A stretch of 64,000 nucleotides of DNA from Antilocapra americana (GCA_007570785.1 ML664176.1:1590374-1654373); one strand, 5' to 3'; shown: positions 1-11,351, counted from the stretch's first letter. Program-made: numbers and translations. The notes: generated by a model from the sequence alone, not told the origin.

Positions 1-184
1 AAGAACCAGAGAAGCGCCTGTTGTGTCTCTAAAGAGGAATAGTGGTTCTGCTTGCATATATTCACTCACTCACTCATTTATTCCAGATAAATTGTGAATA
101 CTTTTTTAAGATTCTAAATTTGTACCAGTTTTAAAGTACAAAGTTGAGGAGGTCACAATCAAGAGCAATGCTAACACAGAAGCT

Positions 185-325
185 GGGAACCAGGGTTCAG
201 TTCAGTCACTCAGTCGTGTCTGACTCATTGCGACCCCATGAATCGCAGCATGCCAGGCTTCCCCATCCATCACCAACTCCCTGAGTCCACCCAAGCCCAT
301 GTTTGTTGAGTCGGGGAACCAGGGT
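185..325 (-). mobile_element. BovB LINE 3' end (Bov-A/ART2-like), very short insertion
   Basis: Only about the last 117 bp of BovB is present, on the minus strand: it reads as the complement of the family's terminal 'gtcgcaaagagtcggacac' block followed by the actgaactga tail. It is bounded by a perfect 12-bp target-site duplication, gggaaccagggt, at 185-196 and 314-325. The duplication fixes both ends and shows that this is a complete, severely 5'-truncated retrotransposition event and not an eroded longer copy. Confidence 0.88.
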
Positions 326-339
326 ACAGTGTCTCAAAT

Positions 340-940
340 GTGATGGGAGAAGCATGAAGGGGGAATGATAAGCCACCAGGAGTGGTGTGGTACTGGCAGG
401 AGATGTTCAGGAAAAGACTTGCTAGGGGAGGCAATACTTGAGCTACACCTTGAAGGACGAGTTAGCCTCAGACAGAGAACGTCCATCCAGGAAACCAAAT
501 ATACAAAAGACCTGACGTGTGAGTGGCTGAGGCAAAGTCCATGACCACTGTGGTTGATTCTGCGTGGTTTGAATAAGAGCGGGGGAAGGGACAAGAAAGA
601 AGCTGGACAGGCAGCGCCCTGTTGCACAGTGGCTGCTGTGCAGAACTTAGGAAGATAAACTTAACTGATTTAGATCCATTAAAGAATTTAGAACCTGCTC
701 AGCCTAGCATTTGAAAAAGATAACCTGATGAAGGCTCAGAGGATACTTTGGAAGAGGAGAGATGAGATTATAGTAATGGTGCAGGAGAGAGGTGTTGAGA
801 GCCTGGATGGAGGCAATGAGTGGGAAGATGATGAAGAAAGGGAGATGGAGGGATGGGACTCAGAGACATTTAGGGGTCAAGGGGACAGGACATATGACTG
901 ATGAGGTATGGTGTATGTGAGACTAGACCTTTCTCCTACA
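340..940. mobile_element. Possible ancient mammalian interspersed repeat (unnamed)
   Basis: A purine-rich tract with phrases such as 'ttgaaggacgagttagcc' and 'atggaggcaatgagtggg' that resemble a common old mammalian repeat whose name I cannot fix. Similar phrases recur near 6.21-6.83 kb and 39.53-39.68 kb. The 97-aa minus-strand ORF here has no recognisable protein features. Low-confidence call based on remembered consensus only. Confidence 0.3.
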
Positions 941-944
941 AGCA

Positions 945-1185
945 CCTATGAATGAGGCAGCACAGTGATTAAGAGTTGGACAACCTGCCTCTGCTACCTA
1001 CCAACGCTGTGACTTTGAGCAAGGGTAGTTTACTTTCCAATGCTTGTTTCTGCTCCCACAAAAGGGAAGAGGGTAATGATAATTAAGTTTACTACCAATC
1101 TTAGTAGAAACATGTAAAACACAACAGTACTTAGTACAAAATAAGTGCCATATACCTGTGTGTTCAATAAAATAATCTAGTCCAT
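945..1185 (-). mobile_element. MIR SINE
   Basis: Complement of MIR. The 'gctgtgactttgagcaagg' core appears at about 1009-1027, followed by the degenerate 'tgcttgtttctgctcccac' part and ending near 'acttagtacaaaataagtg'. Strongly diverged, as expected for this pre-placental family. Confidence 0.6.
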
Positions 1186-1499
1186 CCTCTGACCTAGAAG
1201 AAGGGATCAGTGGGGATGGAATGGGTGGGTGGGGCTGGCTGCCCAACTGGGGTGAAGGGTGGCCTGGTCTGCAGTGTATCTCAGTCCAAGTATGACCCAG
1301 AGACCACTGTTGGCACAAGAACTCTCTGTCACAGGTTTGTAACAAGTGAAGGGACAAATTGAGCATAAGAATTTATTCACCTTTGCACAAATTTGACTTT
1401 CCTGCTATATTCAAGGCATGGGAAACTTTTTAATTTTACAACCAGATGGATTGGAAATTTACAAGCAAAATGGTCATTCATCAGAGATGGTTTGAGAAG
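1186..1499. other. No feature recognised
   Basis: Unassigned sequence with a G/T-rich patch at 1200-1270. A minus-strand ORF of 122 codons (998-1366) starts here and runs into the MIR; it has no protein signature and looks fortuitous. Confidence 0.5.
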
Positions 1500-1870
1500 C
1501 ACTGGTTGAGAGCATTGATTCTCAAAATGTGTTTCATCTGAAAATCACCTTGGAGAGCTTTTAGAAACCTTGATGTCCAAGTCGACCTCCATACTAATTT
1601 CATGAGGATTTCTGGGAAAGGAATTTTGACCCCCACCTTTTTAAACATTCCCTAAGTGATTTTTAATGTACCACCACATTTGAGATCTCGTGGTCTCAAC
1701 GAGGGCTTTTCAATCTGCAATTTTCGAAAATAAATCACTAGGGATCTTGTTAAAATACAGCCTGATTTCTTACTAGGTCTGGGGTGGGGCCCATGTGTTT
1801 GCCTTTTTCACAAGCACCCAGGTAAAGTTAATGCTGTTGGTCCATGGATCACACTTGGAATAGGATCTGT
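1500..1870. mobile_element. hAT-Charlie (MER20-like) DNA transposon fragments
   Basis: Two adjacent diverged pieces. The second (about 1700-1865) contains the diagnostic 'ggtctggggtggggccca' block and a 'ggtccatggatcacacttg' end. The first (about 1505-1700) begins with 'gattctcaaaatgtg', the terminal motif of this non-autonomous class. Terminal inverted repeats are too worn to define ends. Confidence 0.55.
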
Positions 1871-1924
1871 GTCAAATAAGCTAGCTTATCTAACCTAACT
1901 ATGGACATTATATAACAGTATAGC

Positions 1925-2040
1925 GTGGGATCTGCGAAACAAAGCTGAAAGGTAGACAGTGCAGGGGAGGGAACTCAAGCTCAGAGAAAGCCATAAACCA
2001 GTGAGTAGTTACACAAGGACGTGGGCCCAGGTCTCCTAAA
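1925..2040 (+). mobile_element. Possible MIR fragment
   Basis: The stretch 'aagctcagagaaagccat' followed by 'gtagttacacaagga' resembles the MIR core and the 'gtcacacagc' region. Too diverged for a firm call. Confidence 0.3.
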
Positions 2041-2261
2041 ACTCAAAATCATCATTTCCCTTCAACATTATACTGTCTTTGTCAATGCCACCATTTCTTT
2101 TCTTCTTAGCACATTCATATTTATTTACAAACTAAAATGCTCTCTTAGACCCATGAATTTCAATCCTTCCTATTTATTTTTTTTTCTGAATTTAAGTATG
2201 GTTGATTTTATCTTAATTTTTGGTGTAGAGAAAAGTGATTTAGTTATGTGTGTGTGTTATA

Positions 2262-2480
2262 TGGTAATGGTGGTTGAGTCACTAACTTGTGTCTGACTTT
2301 TTGCAACCACATGGAGGAGCCCACCAGGCTCCTCTGTCCATGGGATTCTCCCAGGCAAGAATAATGTATGTGAATACTTAGTCACTCAGTTGTGTCCAAA
2401 TCTTTGCAACCCCATGGACTGTATCCCACCAGGCTCCTCTGTGCATGGAATTTTCCAGGATCATTTCTTATTCCAGGAAT
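2262..2480 (-). mobile_element. Bov-A2 SINE (two Bov-A monomers)
   Basis: Two tandem minus-strand copies of the Bov-A unit, at about 2262-2362 and 2372-2480. Each contains the complement of 'tccatggggttgcaaagag' and the 'ccaggctcctctgt' block. No tRNA head is visible, which is the dimeric Bov-A2 arrangement and not Bov-tA. Confidence 0.75.
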
Positions 2481-2489
2481 ATATACATG

Positions 2490-2860
2490 TATAGTTAAAT
2501 ATATGTATATATATATACATTTTTAATATAATTTTCCATTATAGTTTATTATAAGATATTGACTAGTTCTCTGTGCTATACAGTAGTACTTTGCATTTTA
2601 TCTATTTTGTTTATGGTAGTTTACATCTGCTAATCCCAAACTCCTAACGTATCCTCCCCCCAACTTTCCCCTTTTCGTAACCATAAATTTGCTTTCTATG
2701 TCTGTGAGTCTATTTCTGTTTCATAAATAAACTCATTTGTATTGTATTTTAGATTCTATGTATAAGTGTCATTATATGGTATTTGTCTTTGACTTCACTT
2801 AGGATGGGTCTCTAAGTCCATCCTTGTTGCTGCAAATGGCATTAGTAAATGCTACTATTT
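2490..2860 (-). mobile_element. L1 3' end (older, L1MA-like)
   Basis: Complement of an L1 3' region: 'gttctctgtgctatacagta' followed by the block 'tgtctgtgagtctatttctg' and a 'ccatccttgttgctgcaaat' end. AT-rich simple sequence (ta)n at about 2500-2520 lies at its tail. The adjacent Bov-A2 may have inserted near this tail. Confidence 0.7.
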
Positions 2861-2981
2861 CTGGCTTTGGCTTTTTGCTTCCATCTGCTGTGTTTTCCCC
2901 CTTGCCCACCATTCCCACCTCCACCCCAGTCACTGGTTTTCTAATCAAGTAACTTCTGGAAAATCAAGCAATTTTCTTGGC

Positions 2982-3188
2982 TAAAGTGAAAGTGAAAGTT
3001 GCTCAGTCATGCCCAACTCTTTGCGACCCCATGGACTATACAGTCCATGGAATTCTCTAGGCCAGAATACTAGAGTGGGTAGTCTTTCCCTTTTCCAGGG
3101 GACCTTCCCAACCCAGGGATGGAAGCCAGGTATCCTGCATTGCAGGCTGATTCTTTACCAGCTGAGCCACAAGGGAAGCCCTTTCCTT
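2982..3188 (-). mobile_element. Bov-tA SINE
   Basis: Minus-strand copy with a gtgaaagtgaaag tail at 2986-2998, the BovB-derived body, and a tRNA-derived head ending 'tgagccacaagggaagccc' at about 3180. Flanks ttttcttggc and tttccttggc form a probable 10-bp target-site duplication with one mismatch. Confidence 0.88.
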
Positions 3189-4811
3189 GGCCTTTTAAGG
3201 AGAAAAGGCAATTTGCCCACGTGCAGGTCTAATCCTAAGTACCTCTATGCACACCTCTACCTTCCAATCAGAGTTTGTCAGACACTCCTAGAAGGAGTAA
3301 AGAATGACCAAAGAGGAACCAAAGGAGAAAAGTAGGATAAATTAATCCTAAATGACATATTCTAGGCTTAATGTGCTGGTGCCCTAAATAATGACAATTA
3401 AAACAAATCTCAAATGCTGACATCTCAGATCTAGGCCAGGCCACAGAGGGTGATTCTATGAAAGCCCTTCTCAGTACCCCTAATCATTCAACTCCACGCA
3501 TCTGTGAGCCCTGAGACCTGCACCTGGAGCGAGGAAGAAGGCAGGGTGGGGCCATGAGAGAACCTTGGCTAAAACTGCTGCTTTCACTATCCTTTGCTGT
3601 CCTCTGATTCCACATGCCACTCTTGCCTAGCAGAGTGGTTAACCGGTTGTCTCTGCTTCCAGAGTTCTTTGTGGCATTAAAGTGAGATGTATGTATGAGG
3701 TGTCTCATCAGACTACATCCTTTCAGTGAGAAGGACCACACCTTATTCAGCCTTTTGGTTTTTAGTTGCTGGAAAAATAGCAAGTGCTCAATTACATTTT
3801 GTCTAGTAATAGAACACATTCTGTTTTCCATGTAATATGAGTTAAAATGGAGATGATCCAGTTAATTGGAGGAAAAGGTGTGGCATGCAAATTAGGTGTG
3901 AAATGAAGGCCTCCAAAGGGAGTATCAAGCTCTGGTCACATCAAGAGGGATAGCTAGAGAGTGAGAACTAGAGCGGACTTTGAAGAAGACACATTGACCT
4001 AAGCCAGGACAGGTGATGAGACTCCAAAGGTCATGAGAGTCCTGAACCGGACCTACAGTTTTGAGAAGTCATCCAGTCTAGAGCTGGGTGACCCAGTGGC
4101 TGCAAAAGAGATGGTGAGTCCCAAAAGATAGGTGGGAGAAGGGGGTGCAGCAGTGCCCCCAACTTCTACCCCAGAAGTCCACACTAGAAAAGGCTGGTGG
4201 AGGAACTTCAGAGGCAACCGCTCATGATAAGAGAGACCTCCTGCATCTCCAACCACCGTGAGCAAGTTGAAGGACAGACTTGAGTCTGAGAACTTGACCG
4301 CACAGGGTTGGGGAGTTGCCAGCTTCCCAATCTAGCTACTCTCTTAATGGTGTTATACAGTGTTTTATGTTAATTAAATGTCTGCTGGAGTTCTGTGCCA
4401 AGAGGCCTTATAAAACCAGTGTAGGGGAAAAGAGGACAGGCGTGCTCACCACAGTGGCCATTCCCAAATGTCTCTTAACAAAGTGGGAGAGTCATAAAGA
4501 CCTTCTTCTGGGCCCTTGAGGAAATAACTAGAAACAGAAATCCTGCCTGTGCAAAATGCCGAGGGTTAAGAATTGTGCCTAAGCATCATGGGATTAGTAG
4601 AGGTAATTATTAATTAGCGGTTAACATGGGATTAGTCTCTCACTCTTCATGCCACTCCCTTCTCATGGCACTCCACCTGCTTTCAGTAGAAATGGACCCT
4701 ATTGGTAACTGAAAATAAGAGCATATGGTGGACAGAAGACTGGAGTCACAAAGAAGTAAAGCCATCAGATGTGTTAATAAGAAAGCCATGATTTAGTTTA
4801 CTTCCTTTTAA
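3189..4811. other. No feature recognised
   Basis: About 1.6 kb of unassigned sequence of average composition. Short ORFs at 3484-3831 (-), 4053-4265 (-) and 4316-4519 (+) show no domain, signal peptide or family resemblance. Confidence 0.5.
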
Positions 4812-5025
4812 ACTCAGGTGGTGCTAGTGGTAAAGAAACTGCCTGCCAATGCAGGAGACATAAGAGATGCGGATTCGATCCCGGGTCGGAAAGATCCCCC
4901 AGAGACAGAAATGGCCAGATGCTTCAGTATTTTTGCCTGAGAGAATTCCATGGACAGAGGAGCCTGGCAGGCTATAGTCCATGGGGTCTCAAAGAGTCGG
5001 ACATGACTGAAGTGACTTAGCACCC
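4812..5025 (+). mobile_element. Bov-tA SINE
   Basis: Plus-strand copy: tRNA head with a degenerate B-box 'ggattcgatcccgggtcgg' near 4870, the body 'ggacagaggagcctggcag' and the tail 'agagtcggacatgactgaa'. No clear target-site duplication is visible. Confidence 0.88.
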
Positions 5026-5972
5026 TACATACGTCAGAGCCCACTTGCTAAGAGTTCTTACTGGGGGCCAGGCCTCACCCTGAGTATGGTACCAGTGTAT
5101 GGTTCCAACAGGCCAATGCTTTGAGTTAGATTCAAGCATTATGAGCACACTGTAATGAGATGTTGGTACCCTTGGAAGGTTACCCAGAACTGGAACTTAG
5201 GCAGCTGTGCACAAGGACAGCTGTGCACTTAACGTCCTGTCCTGCCTCCAAAGCATCTCTCTCCTCCACGCCTGTAGAAGGAAGGAGAAGCAGAGCAGAA
5301 GAGCTGCCTTCACAGAGCAAGCAAACCACAGTCTCTCAATGGTCCTCATTTTCTGGCTTCTCTTCCCCCTCCCAACCTCCTGTGAGTCTTCAGGCTCAAT
5401 GTCTGCCCAGGGCAAGAGAGAGGGTTGTCACAGGCAGCTTCTTCAAGCATCTTTTCAGAGCTCCGCCTTAGCAGCCCAAAGTGGTGGCCTTGTCCAAACT
5501 GTCAGAGCCATCTGCCTGCCGTCCGTGTGGCAGAAAGACCATCTGTCAGCCTCTGACCCGTGCCTTCCCTCTTATAGACCACTCGGGCTGGCTCCAGGCT
5601 TGCTGAGAACCCCCTGAGGTCCCAGCCTCCACAGTCCATCTCCCCAAAACTGACAGACAACTCCAATGCAGTTAGAAGATGGGGGTGTAGAGGGCAAGTT
5701 AAACTGAGAAACCACACTCTGAGAAAGTGCACACACACACAGACACACACAGAGCAAACACTATTTTCTCATTTTTTTTCCTAACAAAGTAAACCTTTAC
5801 TTTAAGTACCAATCTAATACAATACTCACCAGATGCTATAGGGAATATATACCAAGAATGAGTATCATCCTAATTCTGCCTTATCAAGTTAAGGCATGTC
5901 AAGAAAAAAAAATTCAGTATTATAGGATTATCCAAAATTATGTTCACATTTTCTTACCTTTAACCATGTAGC
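5026..5972. other. Unassigned, C/T-rich block with overlapping fortuitous ORFs
   Basis: ORFs of 60-136 codons overlap on both strands in several frames (5160-5471 +, 5207-5617 +, 5197-5415 -, 5502-5750 -). This follows from the pyrimidine-rich, stop-poor composition and does not indicate a gene. A duplicated 11-mer, cagctgtgcac, lies at 5202-5212 and 5218-5228. Confidence 0.45.
5728..5757. repeat. (CA)n microsatellite, interrupted
   Basis: A run of CA dinucleotides with one 'gac' interruption. Confidence 0.85.
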
Positions 5973-6145
5973 CCAGTAGTTCTCAATCACAGCTGCAAAA
6001 GAGAATCACGTGGGATGCTTTAAAAATAATACCAGTGCTTGGGGGCCATCCCAGACCAATTAAACTTGAATTATGAAATAGGGACTGAATGTAGTATTTT
6101 TTAAGGCTTCCCAAGTGATTCAGACCTGCAACCAGGAGCAAGAAT
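5973..6145 (+). mobile_element. hAT-type DNA transposon fragment
   Basis: Begins 'cagtagttctcaatcacag' and has the class-typical interior 'agagaatcacgtgggatgc' and 'cccaagtgattcagacctg', ending near 'gcaagaatcatgg', a worn inverted match to the start. Family within hAT-Charlie not resolved. Confidence 0.6.
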
Positions 6146-6173
6146 CATGGAGTAGCCATGGTGTAATTGAAAA

Positions 6174-6216
6174 AGGGAATAACTGGGGGGGGGGGGGGGG
6201 GGCAGAGGGAATAACT
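6174..6216. repeat. G18 homopolymer flanked by 11-bp direct repeats
   Basis: An uninterrupted run of 18 G occupies 6185-6202. The 11-mer agggaataact lies directly before it (6174-6184) and again 3 bp after it (6206-6216). This fits a short tandem duplication with expansion of G at the junction. The tract is a potential G-quadruplex former. Confidence 0.85.
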
Positions 6217-6835
6217 AATTTATTTTGGGCTGTCAGGGAAGGTTTCACTGAGCATTTGGTCTCTGAGCAAAGTTATGGAAAACAAGAAGCAACAAAACAT
6301 TCCATGCAAACCAAACAGGAAATGCAAAGTGCCTAGAGTGATGATAAGCAGCATATTTCTGAGGAACAGCAAGAAAGCAGGGCAACTGAGTTTAAAGAGA
6401 GAGAGAGGATGAAGGATAGAAGATGAGGAGCAAAGGGGGCAGTTGATCAGAGCTGCTAGAATAGGGGGGTATCTAATGCCTGATCATCTATATGGAGCTG
6501 ATGCAATAATAATAGAAATAAAGCACACAATAAATATAATGCACTTGAATCATCTCAAAACTACCTCTCCTGGTCTGTGGGAAAGTTTTCTTCCACGAAA
6601 TCGGTCTCTGGTGCCAATAACGTTGGGGATTGCTGCCCTAGAACCTTGCAGCTTGTTTGGGTTTTCCTCTAATTCTATTGGGAAAAATAGAATCTGATTT
6701 TATTTTTAGAAAGACCATCTTGGCTGTGACATGGAGAATGGAGTTGGGGGTGGTGGCAGAGTGGAAGCAGAGACCGGTTGGAGATCATTGCAGTATACTG
6801 GAAGGCAGGCAAGCATCGGTTTGGATGAGCATGCT
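6217..6835. mobile_element. Possible ancient interspersed repeat fragments (unnamed)
   Basis: Phrases at 6230-6400 ('cagggaaggtttcactgag', 'gaggaacagcaagaaagc') and 6720-6830 ('agtggaagcagagaccgg', 'gagatcattgcagta') resemble the same old mammalian repeat suspected at 340-940. Low confidence; the intervening 6430-6710 is unassigned. Confidence 0.33.
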
Positions 6836-6929
6836 GCCTTGGAATGAATGGACCTTAGGCTGGCCATTTGTAAACAGGGTCGAGAAGTATGAGACCAAAA
6901 ATTCAAAACACTATGGGGCATGAAGGAGA

Positions 6930-7060
6930 AAAAGCTCAGATCCCCAGTGGCATGATGGAGCAGCTGAACCAACACTAGCAGATGTCTACCCTGGACTACT
7001 TACTTGAGAAAAATAAACCTCTGTTTGTGAAAACAACAGCAGTCATATTTTCTGTTACTA
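6930..7060 (+). mobile_element. Possible old LTR 3' tail
   Basis: The order 'gatggagcagctgaacca', 'gaaaaataaacctctgttt' and 'ttttctgttactagtagcc' resembles the polyadenylation region and terminus of old ERV-related LTRs. Only about 130 bp is recognisable and I cannot assign a family. Confidence 0.3.
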
Positions 7061-8624
7061 GTAGCCAATGATTTGTCAACTAATATAACCACAATTTTAT
7101 ATCAGACCTGGGTAATAGAGGGATCTAGGAATAAAAGTATTGCATCCCTACTTTGCCCAAAATTTTGAGCTGCTTTTTAGGTTAAGAAATTCACATTCCA
7201 AGGTAATGAAGGAAAACATACTCCAGTGTTTGACCAAAGCCTGGACTAGCTGCTCTCCTTGGGAAAGATCCTAGAATCAAGGGCATCAGGCTGAACTGGA
7301 TGAAGTCTGATTCTCACAAATCTGGCAGTCAAGGGCTCACAAAAACAAGCTGGTAGAAGTAAACTCATAGGGTAGAATTAAATCTCAAAGAGCTAGTGGA
7401 GGGCTCAAAATCATCTGGTCCAAGTACAGTGTAGGAGTCTATTCAAGGGAAGGCTCTTTTGATTGGGAAAGGGCACTGAAAACCAAGACTGGACCATGGG
7501 CAAGGGGCAGAGGAAGGATTCCAGCCACGAAGCAGTGCTGCCCTTCTCCCGATTTCCATTGCTATTTTCAGTCTGGTGCTTTCCCCTTAATTCATAATGA
7601 GTACATGGGGTAAGAAGAAGGAAAGGTATTGGAGCTAGGGCTAGGAAAGGTATTTCACCTACCATGACTCGGGCTCCCAAGCAAACTCTGTTCCTATAAC
7701 TGTGCTCAGCAGTCTCCCACTGCCAGCTTGAGGCTGAGGTGGGCAGAGGAAGGGAAGGCTCTATATCTTGACTGAATGAGGAGACGGGTGTCTGACATTC
7801 CAAGTTGCGCCTCTACACGTGCTTTTAGAAACATTATTTTATCAGTGATTACACAATACTATCCTGCATTCCTAGTGCCTTTGGTTTTAACAGATCATCA
7901 AGGATTGGGCTATCCTAGGACCTCACTCCATTTCTATAACATTATTTGAGGACCACTGTGGGTCAAGCTCCAAAAACTGGTTTACTTGAAGGAACACTTC
8001 TATAATGCATCATTTTTTGTGTGAGTTGAGGCTTCCCTGTACTTCCTTGGATCTCATAGCACATGACATAAATATGCAACACATTTTGGGTTTCTAGGTG
8101 CTGCTGACATTTTTGAGGTTTAATTTTTTGGACATTTCATTGTAACTCTCAGATTGACAAAAATATTTTTTAAATTGAAGGAAATGTTCTTTCAGGTTAA
8201 AAATTCTCATTTCAGAATGAAAATCTCTCTCCCTGAAAGGAATATTTTTAAAAAAGGTTTTTGCTTAAAATAAACTTTTTAAAAGTTAGAGCTTTATATA
8301 CATTTGAAAAAGCCATTTTTTTTCATTTCTAATTCATTAGTTTTATCAAGTAGAGGAAATGTTTATAAGAGTTTTTTCAACTGACACAGTAAGGGAAAAC
8401 ATTTTGGATATTTCACAATATTTTATAAAAAAAAAGATTTTTTTCCTAAATATAAGTTTCACACTTTGGTGTAGTATCTAATACCATTGTTATGAATAGC
8501 CTGATGAGTAATATTCCACTATAATTTTTGCATATATTGCAAAAATACATATTTTTATGAAAGTCAGTGGATTTTGATAAATTACAACACAATGACCATG
8601 TTGCTAGGAAAACAAATCTATATG
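7061..8624. other. No feature recognised
   Basis: About 1.5 kb of unassigned sequence. It is very AT-rich from about 8050 to 8600, with many short poly-T and poly-A runs. The 130-codon minus ORF at 7411-7803 has no recognisable protein features. Confidence 0.5.
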
Positions 8625-9660
8625 AGAAGAGGAGCTCATGCAGTTCAACACCAGAAAAACAAACAACCCAACCAAAAAGTGGGCAAAAGACCTAAACAGA
8701 CGTTTCTCCAAAGAAGACATACAGATGGCTAATAAGCAGAGGAAAAGACGCCCAGTATCACTTGTTGTTAGAGAAATGCAAATCAAAACAACTAGAAGAT
8801 ATCATCTCACACTAGTTAGAATGGCTATCATTGAAAAGTCTATAAACAATAAATGCTGGAGAGGGTGTAGAGAAAAGGGAATCCTCTCACACTGATGGGA
8901 ATGCAATCTGGTACAGCCACTATGGAGAACAGTGTGGAGAATCCTTAAAAAACTGGGAATAGAACTGCCATACAACCCAGCAATCCCACTGCTGAACATA
9001 TACCCAAAGAAACCAGCACTGAAAGAGAGACATATACTCTGAGGTTCATTGCAGCACTGTTTACAATGGCTAGGACATGGAAGCAACCTAGATGTCCATT
9101 AGCAGATGAATGGATAAGGAAGTTGTGGTACATATACACAATGGAATATTACTCAGCTATAAAAAGGAATGCATCTGAGTCAGTTCTAACTAGGTGGATG
9201 AACCTGGAGCCAATTATACAGAATGAAGTAAGTCAGAAAGAGAAAGACAAATACTGTATATTGATGCATATATGTGGAATCTAGAAAGATAGTACTGATG
9301 ATCCTACATGCAGGGTAGCAAAAAGACACAGAACAGGTAAAGAACAGGCTTTTGGACTCAGTGGGAGAGAGCGAGGGTGGGATGATTTGAGAGAATAGCA
9401 CTGAAACATGTACATTACCATGTGTAAAACAGATGGCCAGTGCAAATTGGATGCATGAACCAGGGCACCCAAAGCCAGTACTCTGGGACAAGCCAGAGGG
9501 ACAGGGTAGGGAGGCAGGTAGGAGGAGGGATTCAGGACTGGGGTGACATATGTATACCTGTGGCTGATCCATGTTGATGTATGACAAAACAATCAGAATA
9601 TTGTAAAGTAATTGTCCTCCAATTAAAATTAATTAATTAATTTTTTAAAAATAAAATAAA
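8625..9660 (+). mobile_element. L1 LINE, 5'-truncated 3' end
   Basis: Carries the C-terminal end of L1 ORF2 and a 3' UTR that closes with 'cctccaattaaaattaatt' and an A/T-rich tail at about 9615-9660. The 3' UTR lineage is the same as that at 56.7-58.99 kb and differs from the G-rich one at 19.25 kb. The element begins within ORF2, so it is a 5'-truncated copy of about 1.03 kb. Confidence 0.9.
8638..9284 (+). pseudogene. L1 ORF2 C-terminal remnant
   Basis: The last ~215 codons of L1 ORF2, distal to the reverse transcriptase, in two pieces. The first ORF (8638-8895) contains the family-typical KEDIQMANK and REMQIKTT strings. The second (9066-9284) contains MEYYSAIKR and ends with CGI at the expected ORF2 stop. 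A stop after 'ILSH' at 8895 separates them, so no intact protein can be made. Neither the endonuclease nor the reverse-transcriptase domain is present. Confidence 0.88.
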
Positions 9661-9769
9661 ACACATTCCATTATTCTAGAAACAAGATCATGGCATTTAT
9701 AGTTAATGACTATTGTCTTTAAAATAAACACATAACAGCTAAAAAAAAAAAAGAAGAAGAAGCAATGTT

Positions 9770-9970
9770 CATAGGGTCTGAAAACCAAATGTTGCTATTA
9801 AAGAGAATCATATGCCCCAGTCCAGGGAGAACAAAACATGGTTGATGCTCTATTTTCATGGTTTCCATGTCTGCAGATGTAACCAACTGAATTTCCATCC
9901 ACAATTGATTGAATCCACAGATACAGAACCTGTGGATAGTGAGGGCAGATAATAACAGAAGGATCCACCT
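9770..9970. mobile_element. Possible old DNA-transposon fragment
   Basis: The pair 'cacaattgattgaatccac' and 'cagaacctgtggatagtga' resembles a common mammalian repeat built on 'gaatccgcggat' motifs. Diverged, with no terminal repeats visible. Confidence 0.33.
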
Positions 9971-10444
9971 TATCTGTAATACCAGAAACGCCACACCACA
10001 AAAGTGGCATATTTGCAAAGTCTACATGATACTAAGTTTCAACCAATTTCACCAAGTTAATATTATGAGGAACATACTTTCTACCAATGTACAATAAAAT
10101 TGTAAATCAACAGCAAAATAATGGCTGTTTCACTTTAAAAACCCTAAAAATAATCCACACATTATTAAATTATTCATGGATGAAAGAGGAAATCATAAAG
10201 AAACTATAAAACATCTAGAACTGAATGGCAATGAAAATTCCCCAAAGAGAAAAAGTGCTTATCTTTAATGCTTATATTAGAAAAGAAGAAAGATAAAAAA
10301 TTAATGACTTAAGTATTCAACATAAAAGTTAAAACAAGTAGAAAAAGTACTTAAATTCAGGGGAAATAAAGAAAAATTAATAAACAGCAGAAACTGATGA
10401 AGAAAACAATGGGACAGACAAAGTTTTAGTCAAATTTTGGTGTA

Positions 10445-10925
10445 TTCATTAAGCAAATATTTCATGACTGTTGTAGGTACTAGGGATTCATAGTGGTCCA
10501 AATGGATGAAAATCTCTGCTCTTACTGAAATTATATTCTATTTGGGAGATAGAAAATAAATAAGATGAACAAATAAAAGGTATGGTGTGTATATGTTTCA
10601 ATAGCTAATGGGAAATTGCTGTATAACACAGGGTACTCTGACAATGTGGCACTCTGTGACAACCTAGAGGAGTGGAATGTGGTGGGGGGGGGTTCGAAAG
10701 GGAGGAAACATATGTAAACTTAAAGCTGATCCACATTGTTCTATGGCAGAAGCCAATGTAATATTGTAAAGCAATTATCCTCCAATTAAAAATAAACTCT
10801 TAAAATAGTACAGTATACTAAATTCTGATGGCTACTGTGGAGAAAATTTGAAGCAAGGAAGTTGGATACAGAAATTGCATGGGGCCTGGGAGTTAAAAAT
10901 CTTAGAAGAGATGGCTCTGGAAGAC
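10445..10925. mobile_element. Ancient repeat split by an L1 3' end
   Basis: 10445-10590 ('attcattaagcaaatattt', 'gaaattatattctatttgg') and 10810-10925 ('ttctgatggctactgtgg') look like two halves of one old mammalian repeat. The sequence between them is a separate L1 3' end. Family not resolved. Confidence 0.35.
10590..10808 (+). mobile_element. L1 3' end fragment
   Basis: About 215 bp of L1 3' UTR: 'ctgtataacacagggtact', a G9 tract near 10683 and the terminal 'atcctccaattaaaaataaa'. The A-rich end at about 10795-10808 fixes the plus orientation. Confidence 0.7.
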
Positions 10926-11351
10926 CTCAAAAGAAAGAGACTTGTGTTCTTTTAAAAATGAATATAACTGTGTAACACTGGAACATCTGATCAAAAATTG
11001 ATAAAAGGAGAGCAACAGTGTATACTGAAATAATATTAGCACTTAACAGATGATACAAATGTTTATATGTAATGTAATTACATATCTGTGAATATATATA
11101 AACAGTAATAAATATATAAACAATCTTAGGAAAGCACTAGATCACATAAGTATACATATAATACATTTTGATTAGAAAATCTTAAGAAAATTCAAAGTAC
11201 CACTTCATATAAGTAAATTTGAAAACACAATCAAAACTAATACTATTTTAGAAAAAAATTAAGCATCAAACAGACACAAGAAGTAGTGAATCAACCCTAA
11301 AGTTATTAAAGAAGTTGAATCAGTATTCAAAACTTAAACTCCAAATCACCC

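Noticed and set aside
2262..2480. Regularly repeated ~110-bp units, considered as a tandem array or CRISPR-like structure
   Set aside because: The units are two Bov-A monomers of a Bov-A2 SINE; there are no spacers, and the genome is mammalian.
5160..5750. Cluster of overlapping ORFs on both strands
   Set aside because: Openness in three or more frames at once points to base composition and not to coding selection.
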